Assembly (NCBI GenBank): GCA_000381605.1
Contig: KB906759.1
Location: 310,001-374,000, forward strand
DNA length: 64,000 nucleotides
Origin: Acidobacteriaceae bacterium KBS 89
GTDB taxonomy: Bacteria; Acidobacteriota; Terriglobia; Terriglobales; Acidobacteriaceae
Reading direction: 5' to 3'
Part shown: piece after piece, positions 42,929 to 52,863 of the stretch
How positions within the stretch are numbered: the stretch's first letter is position 1
Layout of the letters: each line of letters begins with the position of its first letter
The notes under the pieces: generated by a model
What the model saw: the letters and a program-made list of their open reading frames with translations, nothing else
What the model was told of the DNA's origin: nothing
Databases searched by the model: none
Program-made: the position numbers and the translations under genes

Positions 42929-43536
42929 TGGTTGACACAACCAGAGATGCGCAGGAGTTTCCGCGCAATTGGACCGCCGAGATTCTCAAGACTCCTCCCC
43001 TGATCGCACCTGCACGGCAGTTTGCCTACCCGAAGCAGATTGCTGGAGAAGAAGACGCGCTAGCCCGGGGTGCATTGCAGTTGATGGTGAGACCGGCCAG
43101 CGGTGGGACGTTTCTAGCGACATGCGCTCTTGGTTTTACCGATCCGGCGATGCCCACTGGTGTGTTTGCCTGCCCCAATCCCCACGAAATGTGCGCCGTT
43201 GCAGGGGGTTACGCCTACGTGATTGACACGGCCCGACCTGACCACTGCACCCATATCGCGCTGAAGCCTGTAGTCGATGTGCGCCTGTTGGTCGCACAGA
43301 GGCTGCTGCTGTTCGTTGGCTTCCATTCGATGATGGCGTGGGGACAGAACGGTCTGGCCTGGGAGTCGGCACGGCTGAGTTGGGAGGGAGTTCGCATTAC
43401 GAGCATTGATGGCGACATGCTTCACGGCTTCGGATGGAACCTGTTGACGGATCGAGAGGTGGCCTTATCGCTCGATCTTCTTACCGGGCAGCACCACGGT
43501 GGAGGCTTTAGTCCGCCACAGGAGAAAAAAAGCTGA
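42925..43536 (+). CDS. Hypothetical protein
   Basis: A 203-residue soluble protein with no signal peptide. Landmarks are FGFTDPAMPTGVFACPNPHEMCAVAGGYAYVIDT (read as CALGFTDPAMPTGV and onward) and LLFVGFHSMMAWGQNGLAWESARLSWEGVRI. The second half shows repeated aromatic strands suggestive of a beta-propeller or sheet. No family can be named. The start overlaps the preceding 50-codon frame by 4 bases and rsmD ends 29 bases before its own end on the opposite strand, so the genes overlap convergently. Confidence 0.68.
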   Translation: MMVDTTRDAQEFPRNWTAEILKTPPLIAPARQFAYPKQIAGEEDALARGALQLMVRPASGGTFLATCALGFTDPAMPTGVFACPNPHEMCAVAGGYAYVIDTARPDHCTHIALKPVVDVRLLVAQRLLLFVGFHSMMAWGQNGLAWESARLSWEGVRITSIDGDMLHGFGWNLLTDREVALSLDLLTGQHHGGGFSPPQEKKS

Positions 43537-44077
43537 GCGCAGCATCACCCTGCTTCAGCAGCCGGGTGTGTTCAAGCACACCATAGCGCACGGCGAGTTT
43601 TTCTTTGCTGCTGTGTTCTGCGACGACGAGAGCGTGCGGAGAAAGAATTGCGCTGCCACGTACACTGCCGAAGAAATTCAGCGTGCCGGAGTATTCGTCT
43701 TCAGCCACATACGGCGGATCGAGGTACACAAGATCAACCGGCTGCTGCAACTTGCTTAGACGTTGCAGCATTGCTCCGACGCCGCGGTCTTCGAGCGTAA
43801 AGTCTCGATTGATCTTCAACGCCGCAAGATTCTGCCGAAGAGACTCGAGCGCTGGTTCAGCGTTCTCCGCGAACCAGACATGCGACGCGCCGCGGCTCAG
43901 CGCTTCGATTCCAACCGCTCCAGTACCTGCATAGAGGTCGACGAAGCGGCAGCCTTCGAGTCGTGGCGCAAGGATATTGAAGAGGGTTTCACGCAGGCGA
44001 TCACTTGTGGGACGCGTCTTCATGCCGCGCGGAGCGGAGAGCTGACGGGAGCGATAGGTACCGGCTATGACGCGCAT
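43508..44077 (-). CDS. rsmD: 16S rRNA (guanine966-N2)-methyltransferase
   Basis: A 189-residue RsmD. The start MRVIAGTYRSRQL is chosen over a longer frame, as RsmD begins at the 'MRVIAG' block. Motifs are RPTSDRLRETLFNIL, VDLYAGTGAVGIEALSRGA (SAM loop) and LVYLDPPY (catalytic DPPY). It methylates G966 of 16S rRNA in the 30S head. Its 5' end is back to back with the site-2-protease homologue, so the two share a 52-base divergent region. Confidence 0.93.
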   Translation of the reverse strand: MRVIAGTYRSRQLSAPRGMKTRPTSDRLRETLFNILAPRLEGCRFVDLYAGTGAVGIEALSRGASHVWFAENAEPALESLRQNLAALKINRDFTLEDRGVGAMLQRLSKLQQPVDLVYLDPPYVAEDEYSGTLNFFGSVRGSAILSPHALVVAEHSSKEKLAVRYGVLEHTRLLKQGDAALSFFSPVAD

Positions 44078-44129
44078 CTTTAAGCATGGTAAGCCGTTGG
44101 CGCGGAACGGAACTCCGGCAGCGCATACA

Positions 44130-45245
44130 ATGGTAAACATGCGTGGGTGGTCTTTTCCGATTGGCAGATTTCTCGGCGTGGATGTTCGCATCCATACCTT
44201 CTTCCTGCTGCTTCTTGGGTTGTCGATCAGCTACGCCTCCATGACGGGAGCGACGGGCGTGCGCGGCTTTGCGCTGTGGCTTCTGCTGCTGCTCGCTGTC
44301 TTCGTGCGTGAGATCGCTCGTGCCCTGGGCGCAGCGTGGTTCGGACTGGAGCTGCGCAGCGTGCTGCTGCTGCCCATTGGCGGCCTGATGAGCTACGCAA
44401 CCCCGGAAGCGACGGAGCTGGCCGCTACTCCCGCGATGCAAAAGCGCATGGCCGTGATCGGACCGATCGTGAATATCGGGTTTGGCCTGCTGCTGGCCGC
44501 GATCGCGATGACGTTCTCGCCGGAGGTGAACCTCTACGAGCGGCCCTGGTTGTCTCCGCTCCACCTTCTTCGCGCTTCGGTATGGATGAATCTTCTGCTG
44601 GGCGGGGTAAATCTGCTGCCGGCGGCACCTCTCGACGGCGGACGCGTCTTTCGCGGTGAATTTGCGAAAACAAAAGGCGGAATGAAGAATTCGAGAGCCG
44701 CAACGGGACTCGGCCAGGTCATCGCTATCGGGCTAATGGTCGCCGGGTTCCTGATTCCAAACATCTGGCTGATCATGATGGGCGGATTCGTACTGATCGG
44801 CGCACACATGGAGGACCAGGGCCTGCTGCTGCAGACCGACGTTGACGCCGTGCGAATGCGCGACGTGATGCTGACCCAGTTCAGCATGCTCTCCGCCTCA
44901 GACACGCTCGAGGACGCATTGCAACGGTCCGTACATACGCTGCAGGACGTCTTTCCCGTCGTTCGTGGTGCAAATCTGGTTGGTGCGGTCTCGCGTCAGA
45001 GCATTGTCGACGCGCTCCATACCGACGGCAACGGCTATGTTCAGGGTGTAATGACACGCTCGTTCCAGACCGCACAGCCTGACGATTCGCTGGTGAAGAC
45101 GCTGCGCCGCATTATGGCCGGCCAGGGCGCCCAGATGGTGCCGGTGCTTGAAGGTGACCGCATCGTGGGCATCATTACGCCGCAGAATCTCGCCCACTCC
45201 ATGGGTCTGCTGAATCAGCGCCGCAAGATGCGGCCGCAGGAATAG
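44130..45245 (+). CDS. Site-2-protease homologue lacking HExxH, with CBS domains
   Basis: A 371-residue membrane protein. The first part has the S2P fold (FPIGRFLGVDVRIHTFFLLLLGLSISY, then several helices); the Asp-bearing second motif is intact (NLLPAAPLDGGRVF). The zinc motif, however, reads VFVREIARALGA where the family has HExxH, so both zinc-binding histidines are arginines. The last 120 residues are a pair of CBS domains (VRMRDVMLTQF, GVMTRSFQTAQPDDSLVKTLRRI). It is predicted to be an inactive, ligand-sensing membrane protein. An ATG at 44139 is also possible. rsmI starts at the base after its stop. Confidence 0.82.
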   Translation: MVNMRGWSFPIGRFLGVDVRIHTFFLLLLGLSISYASMTGATGVRGFALWLLLLLAVFVREIARALGAAWFGLELRSVLLLPIGGLMSYATPEATELAATPAMQKRMAVIGPIVNIGFGLLLAAIAMTFSPEVNLYERPWLSPLHLLRASVWMNLLLGGVNLLPAAPLDGGRVFRGEFAKTKGGMKNSRAATGLGQVIAIGLMVAGFLIPNIWLIMMGGFVLIGAHMEDQGLLLQTDVDAVRMRDVMLTQFSMLSASDTLEDALQRSVHTLQDVFPVVRGANLVGAVSRQSIVDALHTDGNGYVQGVMTRSFQTAQPDDSLVKTLRRIMAGQGAQMVPVLEGDRIVGIITPQNLAHSMGLLNQRRKMRPQE

Positions 45246-46130
45246 ATGTCAACGAAGTACGAGAGAGAAGACGACCGCCCGCTTGCACCAGGGCTCTATC
45301 TTGTGGCCACGCCGATCGGCAATCTTGAGGACATCACCCTCCGAGCGTTGCGAGTTCTTCGCAGCGTCGACCGAATCGCCTGCGAGGACACAAGGCAGAC
45401 ACAAAAGCTGCTGAATCACTTCGAGATCCGCACCCCGACCGTGAGCTACCACATGCACAACGAAGGCACCCGCACTGAGGAGCTAACGTCGGAGTTGAAG
45501 CAAGGCGCTCGGATCGCCGTCGTCAGCGATGCCGGCACGCCGGGGATCGCCGATCCCGGGGGACAGATCACCGCAGCTGCCATCGCCACCGGAATCGACG
45601 TCTTCCCTATTCCGGGCGCGAACGCTGCAATCAGCGGGCTGATCGCAAGCGGCCTCCCGACGGATCAATTTGTCTTCCACGGATTTCTTCCCGCGAAGGC
45701 TGGACAGCGAAAGACAGCACTCGAAGAACTCGCCAGGGGTGACGTCACACATGTTTTTTACGAAGCCCCCCACCGAATTCTCGACACCCTCGCCGACGTC
45801 GAGGCGGTCCTTGGTGCCGGTCAGCACGTGGTCATCGCGCGCGAGCTAACCAAGCTGCACGAAGAGTTTCTGCGTGGGGCTGCGGGGGAGATAAGGTCAC
45901 ACCTCGCCGCACGGGCTAGCGTTCGCGGGGAGATCGTGGTGATGCTCGCACCATCAGCGGTCGAGGCTTCTTCCGAAAAGAGAGCGAGCCTCGCGGTCGA
46001 GGTGGCGGCTTTGATGAAGTCCGACGGAATCAACGAGATGGACGCGCTCAAACGCATCGCCCGCGAGCGCGGCATCGGCAAAAGCGAGGCCTACCGCGAA
46101 CTGCAGCGCGAACAAAATCGCCTGCGCTGA
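45246..46130 (+). CDS. rsmI: 16S rRNA (cytidine1402-2'-O)-methyltransferase
   Basis: A 294-residue SAM methyltransferase of the tetrapyrrole-methylase fold. The signature start is APGLYLVATPIGNLEDITLRALRVL, followed by ACEDTRQTQKLLNHF, RIAVVSDAGTPGIADPG, PIPGANAAISGLIASGLPTDQFVFHGFLP and FYEAPHRI. It adds the 2'-O methyl on C1402 of 16S rRNA in the decoding centre. Its ATG follows the stop of the pseudo-protease gene without a gap, so they are cotranscribed. With rsmD nearby this is a small rRNA-modification corner. Confidence 0.95.
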   Translation: MSTKYEREDDRPLAPGLYLVATPIGNLEDITLRALRVLRSVDRIACEDTRQTQKLLNHFEIRTPTVSYHMHNEGTRTEELTSELKQGARIAVVSDAGTPGIADPGGQITAAAIATGIDVFPIPGANAAISGLIASGLPTDQFVFHGFLPAKAGQRKTALEELARGDVTHVFYEAPHRILDTLADVEAVLGAGQHVVIARELTKLHEEFLRGAAGEIRSHLAARASVRGEIVVMLAPSAVEASSEKRASLAVEVAALMKSDGINEMDALKRIARERGIGKSEAYRELQREQNRLR

Positions 46131-46143
46131 GCAGCTTTCTCTC

Positions 46144-46557
46144 TTATTCTCTTCCTTTGACCCGGTCGTAGTTGTAGACGTTGCTGGTCGTTCCCAGGGC
46201 TTCGTTGTACAGGCTCGTAGCGCCGGTCGCTTCATTCAGCTCTTCGGTGAACTCGTGGATCGCCCGCAGATGGTCAGCCGTGGCGGGAATCTCCAACTTA
46301 CTGGTCTTGATGAACTTCTGGTAGCCGCGGTCCAGCAGACGCGCGATCTCTCCATTCAGCAGCCAGCCGGGACGGGCCAGTATTTCGACTGTGCCGTCCG
46401 GAGCAGCGGCAATCTCTGCCGCACAGCCGTATTTCCTTACCTGAACTGCATTTGCGATACGCTTTGAACCCTCTTGTGCCGGGGCAACATCGAATCTCTG
46501 GCCGCCGAGCAGGGCGACAACGTCGTTGAAGGTGCGTAGTGGGGTCCTTTTGGCCAT
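46144..46557 (-). CDS. Hypothetical protein
   Basis: A 137-residue soluble protein: MAKRTPLRTFNDVVALLGGQRFDVAP, then ILARPGWLLNGEIARLLDRGYQKFIKTSKLEIPATADHLRAIHEFTEELNEATG-like helical sequence. It is rich in charged helices. A conserved family in Acidobacteria seems likely from composition, but I recognise no domain. It is convergent with rsmI (14 bases between stops) and divergent from cysM. Confidence 0.65.
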   Translation of the reverse strand: MAKRTPLRTFNDVVALLGGQRFDVAPAQEGSKRIANAVQVRKYGCAAEIAAAPDGTVEILARPGWLLNGEIARLLDRGYQKFIKTSKLEIPATADHLRAIHEFTEELNEATGATSLYNEALGTTSNVYNYDRVKGRE

Positions 46558-46652
46558 AAGTGTCTTACGTTAGACTTGATTAACTGTCGCACATTCGCTG
46601 ATGCCGATCAATCGAAGTGGCCGCGAATGATTCCAAAGAAGACGGAAGCTGC

Positions 46653-47588
46653 ATGATTACCTCTGTGAAGCCGCTTGGAACTACGATCCTCGAACGTATC
46701 GGGCACACGCCGTTAGTGCGGCTCGAGGCACTGACCGCCCACCTGCCCGGTATTCAAATTCTCGGCAAAGCGGAGTGGACGAACCCTGGCGGATCCGTGA
46801 AGGACCGCGCCGCGTCGTCCATTGTGACGGACGCGCAACGCCGCGGTCTGCTGACGAAGAGCCAAGGCCTTCTCGATGCAACCAGCGGCAATACCGGCAT
46901 CGCCTACGCCATGCTGGGCGCGGCGATGGGCTTTCCTGTCACCCTGTGTATGCCGTCGAACGTCTCCCAGGAGCGGAAGCGGTACCTCAAGGCGTACGGC
47001 GCGGAAATCGTCTGGACCAACCCCGCTGACGGTTCGGACGGGGCGATCCGCAAGGCGCGGGAGATGATTGCAGCCGAACCCGAGCGGTACTACTACGCCG
47101 ATCAGTATTCGAACGACGAAAACTGGCGCGCACACTACCGTACAACCGGCAACGAAATCTGGGAGCAGACCGAAGGGCAGGTGACGCACTTCGTCGCGGC
47201 TCTCGGCACCACGGGAACGTTTATGGGGACCACGCGCCGGTTGAAGGAGTTGAACCCCAGGATCCAGTGCATCTCGATGCAACCGGACTCACCCTTCAAC
47301 GGCCTTGAAGGATTGAAGCACATGGCGACGGCTATCGTTCCGAAGATCTACGATCCCAATCTAGCCGATCAGAATATCGAGATGGCGACCGAGCGCGCCT
47401 ACGCCATGGCGAAATATCTGGGTCGCAATCTGGGCGTTCTTGTGGGTGTCTCTGCCGCGGCCGCGACCGCAGCCGCCTTGCAGGTTGCCGAGGAAGAGGC
47501 AGCCAAGGGACGGGAGGCCGTAATCGTCACCATCCTGTGCGACGGCGCCGACAAGTACATGAGCGAACGGTTCTGGGCCGAGGAGTAA
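46653..47588 (+). CDS. cysM: Cysteine synthase (CysM-type)
   Basis: A 311-residue PLP enzyme of the O-acetylserine/phosphoserine sulfhydrylase family. The ATG at 46653 has GGAAG 4 bases upstream. The PLP lysine is in NPGGSVKDRAASSIV. The cofactor-phosphate and substrate loops are ATSGNTGIAYAML and GLGTTGTFMGT (here AALGTTGTFMGT). The final part includes CDGADKYMS. In this operon it is followed by a JAMM peptidase and a sulfur-carrier gene, the arrangement of the M. tuberculosis CysM-Mec-CysO pathway. So it probably uses a protein thiocarboxylate as sulfur donor. Substrate (acetylserine versus phosphoserine) is unresolved. Confidence 0.9.
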   Translation: MITSVKPLGTTILERIGHTPLVRLEALTAHLPGIQILGKAEWTNPGGSVKDRAASSIVTDAQRRGLLTKSQGLLDATSGNTGIAYAMLGAAMGFPVTLCMPSNVSQERKRYLKAYGAEIVWTNPADGSDGAIRKAREMIAAEPERYYYADQYSNDENWRAHYRTTGNEIWEQTEGQVTHFVAALGTTGTFMGTTRRLKELNPRIQCISMQPDSPFNGLEGLKHMATAIVPKIYDPNLADQNIEMATERAYAMAKYLGRNLGVLVGVSAAAATAAALQVAEEEAAKGREAVIVTILCDGADKYMSERFWAEE

Positions 47589-47591
47589 CCA

Positions 47592-48095
47592 ATGCTTCGC
47601 ATCGCATATACCGATTACGAAGCGCTGCGGGCACACGGCGAGGAGACATACCCGAACGAGTGCTGCGGGGTGCTGCTTGGAAAGAGCATTGCAGGTGAAG
47701 GCGATGGCACCGCGGCCGTGAATCACGTCCGGCAGATCGTCCGCGCCGGCAACACGCGCACCGACTCGGCGCACAATCGCTACAACATCGCGCCACAAGA
47801 ATTGGTGAAGATCCAACGGCAGGCACGCGGGCTTGGATTGGATATTGTGGGCTTTTATCACTCACACCCCGACCATCCTGCACAATGGTCAAAGACCGAC
47901 TTCGCCGAGGCCCATTGGCTCGGCTGCTCGTACATCATCACCAGTGTCGAACACGGCAAGGCTGCAACCACGAACTCCTTTCTACTCAGCGGCACAGCAG
48001 AAGACGACAAGAACTTCAAAGACGAAGCCATCCAGATCGATATCGCCCACAACGTCGCCGAGACGGTGGCGCACAACCAGAAAGGGCAGGCATGA
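47592..48095 (+). CDS. JAMM/MPN+ metallopeptidase (Mec family, M67)
   Basis: A 167-residue zinc peptidase. The JAMM signature is complete: E at ECCGVLL in the N-terminus, then GFYHSHPDHPAQWSKTDFAEAH with the HxHx(10)D ligand spacing. In known sulfur-carrier systems such peptidases either cleave the amide between the carrier and newly made cysteine (Mec) or remove residues after the diglycine (QbsD, HcyD types). The stop overlaps the start of the carrier gene (ATGA). It starts 3 bases after cysM. Confidence 0.92.
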   Translation: MLRIAYTDYEALRAHGEETYPNECCGVLLGKSIAGEGDGTAAVNHVRQIVRAGNTRTDSAHNRYNIAPQELVKIQRQARGLGLDIVGFYHSHPDHPAQWSKTDFAEAHWLGCSYIITSVEHGKAATTNSFLLSGTAEDDKNFKDEAIQIDIAHNVAETVAHNQKGQA

Positions 48096-48373
48096 AGATT
48101 CACATTCCAACACCGCTGCGAACCTACACGGGTGGACTTGAGACCGTCAGCATCGCCGGAACAACCGTCGATGGTGTATTTCAGCAGCTCACCGTCACGT
48201 ATCCCGACCTTAAGCAACATCTGTTTACCCCGGAAGGCAAACTGCGATCGTTCGTCAACGTCTACCTGAACGATGACGACATCCGCTACCTGGAAGGCAA
48301 GCAGGAAACAGCCGTGACCGACGCCGACGAGTTGACCATCATTCCGTCGATTGCCGGTGGATTGAGTTCGTAA
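48092..48373 (+). CDS. MoaD/ThiS/CysO-type sulfur carrier, diglycine followed by LSS
   Basis: A 93-residue beta-grasp protein: MKIHIPTPLRTYTGG, VDGVFQQLTVTYPDLKQHLF, LRSFVNVYLNDDDIRYLEG, and the tail DELTIIPSIAGGLSS. Sulfur carriers normally end in the reactive diglycine, but here three residues follow it. That form occurs in systems in which a JAMM peptidase trims the carrier before adenylation. The gene lies between the JAMM peptidase (ATGA overlap) and a MoeB-type activating enzyme. The product probably becomes the thiocarboxylate that feeds cysM. Confidence 0.88.
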   Translation: MKIHIPTPLRTYTGGLETVSIAGTTVDGVFQQLTVTYPDLKQHLFTPEGKLRSFVNVYLNDDDIRYLEGKQETAVTDADELTIIPSIAGGLSS

Positions 48374-48431
48374 CTGGCTCAGGTTTTGACTCGTAATAGA
48401 CCGATGGATTGATCGACGAAGGACAACGAAA

Positions 48432-49652
<1,221 letters not shown>

Positions 49653-49667
49653 ATACAGACAGTAAGA

Positions 49668-49697
49668 AAAAGCGGCGAGCCAATCGGTTCGCCGCTT
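49668..49697. terminator. Bidirectional terminator between moeB and the phosphodiesterase
   Basis: Inverted repeat AAAGCGGCGA / TCGCCGCTTT around a GCCAATCGGT loop, with A runs on one side and T-rich sequence on the other, serving both convergent genes. Confidence 0.88.
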
Positions 49698-49719
49698 TAT
49701 CTTTGCGGGCCTGTCAGAG

Positions 49720-51006
49720 CTATTTCTTGCGTTTTGAAGTCTTCAACGCCGGTCGCAATACCTCGAGCGTCCCGTCGACAGCCGGCGCTTTCAGGCCCAA
49801 TATCTCCGCGATAAACGGATAAATATTCACGTTCTCAAACGGTCTCAGCTGGACGCCGGGACGCACATCAGGTCCCGCGGCAAAGAAGATCGCCTTCATC
49901 TCCGGCATCGTGCGCGGATTGAAGCCGTGAGCACCTCGGTGCTTCGCAGGTTCTCCATCAGAGGATAATGACCCCCGAAGTGTGAACGGACCGCTCGGCA
50001 CAATCACCGGATCGCCCTCGCGCGGGTTCGTGTCGAAATGGAGTCCCGGCGGCACGTCCGCTCGGCGATAGACCTTGAACCGAGGATCAGGATGCGCCAG
50101 GAACTCCTCATAAATCTCCTGCACATCGGCATCCGGCTTCGCATAGAGCAGCGATCCTTCGGTGTGAAATTCGCTGAGGTCGGCATAGTCCGCCAGTGTC
50201 ACCGGCGCCCCTTGCACCGACACCATTCCGTGGTCTGCTACAACAACGAAGTCGACAGGAAGATGCAGCGCTGCGACCTTGGCCTGCAGATCTCCAACCA
50301 TAGCGTCCACATGATGAACAGCGGCGCGGACCTCGTCAGAATCCGGGCCATAGTTATGCCCGGCGTGATCGACGTTCGAATAGTAAAGAGTGATGAAATG
50401 CGGACGAAGCTCCGGTGGCAGCTTCAGCCACTCGACCACCTGATCCACGCGCTTTTGATCGTCCAATTTCTCATCGAAGCGCAGGTAATACGAAGGCCGT
50501 TTGCCCTGGATCTCGGCTTCAGACCCAGGCCAGAAGAGACACGCTGACCGCATCCCCTGCTCCTCTGCCAGTACCCACAGTGGCGTACCGCTATACCAGC
50601 TGCCATCGCTATTGGACTTCGGCTGGGTGTAGACATACGTCTGTTCCCGGACGGGATCCCAGAAGGTATTACCAACGATGCCGTGATGTTCGGGATAAAG
50701 CCCCGTCACGATGCTGATGTGATTGGGAAACGTGAGCGACGGATAAGAAGGCAGCATGCCCTCCGGAGCGCTCGCCCCCTTCGTTCCGAGTTGCAGAAGA
50801 TGAGGTGCACCGTATCTTCGGGGATAATCGTAGCGAAACCCGTCTAGCGAAATGAGAATGACGTAGGGTTTTGCCTGCTGGGCCGCGGTGTTCGGCGGAT
50901 TAGGCACCGTGATGACCGGCGTTGGATCCTGCGAGAAGGCAAAACCTGCAGACAATACGGCCAGCAGGCAAAGTCGAACAACAGCACGGGCGTGCCAAAT
51001 CTGCAT
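49720..51006 (-). CDS. Exported nucleotide pyrophosphatase/phosphodiesterase (alkaline phosphatase superfamily)
   Basis: A 428-residue secreted enzyme. The signal peptide is MQIWHARAVVRLCLLAVLSAGFAFS. Metal and catalytic residues are visible as YVILISLDGFRYDY, the nucleophile threonine in PSLTFPNHISIVTGLYPEHHGI, YYSNVDHAGHNYGP and VVVADHGMVSV. These are ectonucleotide pyrophosphatase/phosphodiesterase marks. It releases phosphate from nucleotides or phosphodiesters in the periplasm. It starts 5 bases after the hom stop, in the guaD-hom-NPP operon. Confidence 0.9.
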   Translation of the reverse strand: MQIWHARAVVRLCLLAVLSAGFAFSQDPTPVITVPNPPNTAAQQAKPYVILISLDGFRYDYPRRYGAPHLLQLGTKGASAPEGMLPSYPSLTFPNHISIVTGLYPEHHGIVGNTFWDPVREQTYVYTQPKSNSDGSWYSGTPLWVLAEEQGMRSACLFWPGSEAEIQGKRPSYYLRFDEKLDDQKRVDQVVEWLKLPPELRPHFITLYYSNVDHAGHNYGPDSDEVRAAVHHVDAMVGDLQAKVAALHLPVDFVVVADHGMVSVQGAPVTLADYADLSEFHTEGSLLYAKPDADVQEIYEEFLAHPDPRFKVYRRADVPPGLHFDTNPREGDPVIVPSGPFTLRGSLSSDGEPAKHRGAHGFNPRTMPEMKAIFFAAGPDVRPGVQLRPFENVNIYPFIAEILGLKAPAVDGTLEVLRPALKTSKRKK

Positions 51007-51011
51007 TCTGC

Positions 51012-52328
51012 TTATTCCGCCTTATCTTCTATTTCAAGCATCTGCAGGCACAAAGGCCGCTCCAGCATGCAGTCCATCCTTGCAACAGATGCCAACGCGC
51101 GCTCGATGGTCGAGGTCAGGCACGGCTCTGTCGTTACCACAAACGGTAATCGATGCTTTGGGTACCCGCGCCGCTGTAGAAGCGAATCGATATTGGCCCC
51201 CACCTTCGACAAAGCGCCGGATATGGCGAATACAATTCCCGGCTTGTCATCGACCACAAAGCGCAGATAATGTGGCGCGAGAAAATCACCGGTCACCTCA
51301 CGCCTCCGCACCGGCAGCTCCACCGTCGTGCAGCCTTGCGCCACGGCCAGAAGGTCAGACACGACAGCGACGGCCGTGGGTTCGCCACCGGCACCGTGTC
51401 CGGAAAACACAACATCACCGCCAAACCTGCCGCTGACCACCACCATGTTTTGCGTGCCGTGCGACCACGCCATTGGCGAAGCAAGCGGAACGAGCATCGG
51501 CGCCACTCGCGCATGCACCAGCCTGCCGTCAAGCTCTGCGCGAGAGACCTGCCGGATGGTGCAGTTAAGCTCCTTCGCATACGAAAAATCGATGGCCTCG
51601 ATCGTCGAGATCGTCTGCGTCGCGACCGCGTCAGGGTCAAGTTCAGCGTGCATCGCAATGCGAGACAGGATGCACAGTTTAGCCCGCGCGTCGAAGCCGT
51701 CAACATCGGCAGAGGGATCCGACTCCGCATAGCCAAGCTGCTGCGCATCGGCCAAAACGGTGGCGTAGTCGGCCCCGGCCTCCATACGGCTGAGGATATA
51801 GTTGCAGGTCCCGTTGACGATGCCACTGAGCCGCGGCACCTGATCGCCGCCAAGTCCCTGCAACATACCTGGAATCACAGGAACGCCGCCCGCAACTGCG
51901 GCGCCATGCACAAGTTGGACATTGTTTTTCGCTGCGAGTTTTGCGAGGCTCGCACCGCGATAAGCGATCAACTGCTTATTCGCCGTTACGACCGACTTGC
52001 CGGCAGCCAGGGCTCTGCGAAGCCAGCTTTCAACCGGATTCAGGCCGCCCATCAGTTCGACCACAACATCGACCTTGGAGTTCAGAATCACATCGATGTT
52101 GTCCGTCCAGACAACAGACGCCGGAACAGCCTTGGCAGCCGCAGAACTGCGCTTTCTCTCAACGTTGCGGTTGAAGATATGTGTCAGTTCCACGCCCGGA
52201 AACTTCGACGCGGCGAGTACGCGCGCAACCGAACTCCCCACCGTCCCAAATCCAAGCAACGCAACTTTTACGACCGGACTTGTCTTAACCTTCTTGTTTG
52301 CGGCCTGCTTCTTCTGTTTCGTTGCCAT
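51012..52328 (-). CDS. hom: Homoserine dehydrogenase
   Basis: A 438-residue enzyme converting aspartate semialdehyde to homoserine for threonine and methionine. After a Lys-rich 20-residue start comes VKVALLGFGTVGSSVARVLA (NAD(P) binding), then VVTANKQLIA, LSGIVNGTCNYILSRME and GYAESDPSADVDGFDARAKLCIL (catalytic lysine and substrate region). The C-terminal 80 residues form an ACT regulatory domain (DKPGIVFAISGALSKVGANIDSLLQ), implying feedback control by threonine. It follows guaD by 3 bases. Confidence 0.95.
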   Translation of the reverse strand: MATKQKKQAANKKVKTSPVVKVALLGFGTVGSSVARVLAASKFPGVELTHIFNRNVERKRSSAAAKAVPASVVWTDNIDVILNSKVDVVVELMGGLNPVESWLRRALAAGKSVVTANKQLIAYRGASLAKLAAKNNVQLVHGAAVAGGVPVIPGMLQGLGGDQVPRLSGIVNGTCNYILSRMEAGADYATVLADAQQLGYAESDPSADVDGFDARAKLCILSRIAMHAELDPDAVATQTISTIEAIDFSYAKELNCTIRQVSRAELDGRLVHARVAPMLVPLASPMAWSHGTQNMVVVSGRFGGDVVFSGHGAGGEPTAVAVVSDLLAVAQGCTTVELPVRRREVTGDFLAPHYLRFVVDDKPGIVFAISGALSKVGANIDSLLQRRGYPKHRLPFVVTTEPCLTSTIERALASVARMDCMLERPLCLQMLEIEDKAE

Positions 52329-52331
52329 ATT

Positions 52332-52805
52332 TTAGTAATCGATTCTGCCGGCCTGGGCGCGCCATGCATTAAAGCTTGAGATTGCCCTCTCCCGCATTAA
52401 GTTCACGGTAGGAATTTTGCGCTGATTGATAGGTCGCTTCAGCTCCTCATAGAGGAACGCATCGTCGAAACCCGCCGCAGCCGCATCTGCGGCACAACTG
52501 CCATAGAAAATCGCATCGCATCGCGCCCAGTAGATTGCGGCAAGGCACATAGGACAAGGCTCGCAGCTGGTATAGATGTGACAGCCGGTAAGCTGGAAGT
52601 CTCCAAGCGCGGCACACGCGTTGCGAATTGCTACAATCTCGCCATGCGCCGTCGGGTCGTTGGTCGCAGTCACAAGATTCGCGCCGGTCGCAACGATCTC
52701 CCCGTCGCGCACGATGACCGCGCCGAACGGTCCTCCGCGTCCCGACGTGACGTTCTCCGTCGCCAGCGCGATCGCCTTTTCCATGAAGATTGGGTTGCCC
52801 TGCAT
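52332..52805 (-). CDS. guaD: Guanine deaminase (GuaD type, cytidine deaminase fold)
   Basis: A 157-residue zinc deaminase. Zinc ligands are PTAHGEIVAI (HAE pattern) and TSCEPCPMCLAAIYWAR (PCxxC). The end of the protein (FNAWRAQAGRIDY) and GFDDAFLYEELKRP match the Bacillus GuaD group rather than the tRNA adenosine deaminases. It converts guanine to xanthine, the entry to purine catabolism. It is transcribed away from the allantoinase operon on the other strand, with 58 bases between, so a shared regulatory region is plausible. Confidence 0.88.
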   Translation of the reverse strand: MQGNPIFMEKAIALATENVTSGRGGPFGAVIVRDGEIVATGANLVTATNDPTAHGEIVAIRNACAALGDFQLTGCHIYTSCEPCPMCLAAIYWARCDAIFYGSCAADAAAAGFDDAFLYEELKRPINQRKIPTVNLMRERAISSFNAWRAQAGRIDY

Positions 52806-52863
52806 TCGGCTCGGTATCCTTATTGCACGCTTGGCGCGGTGAGAGTCACGGAATAATCAAATT

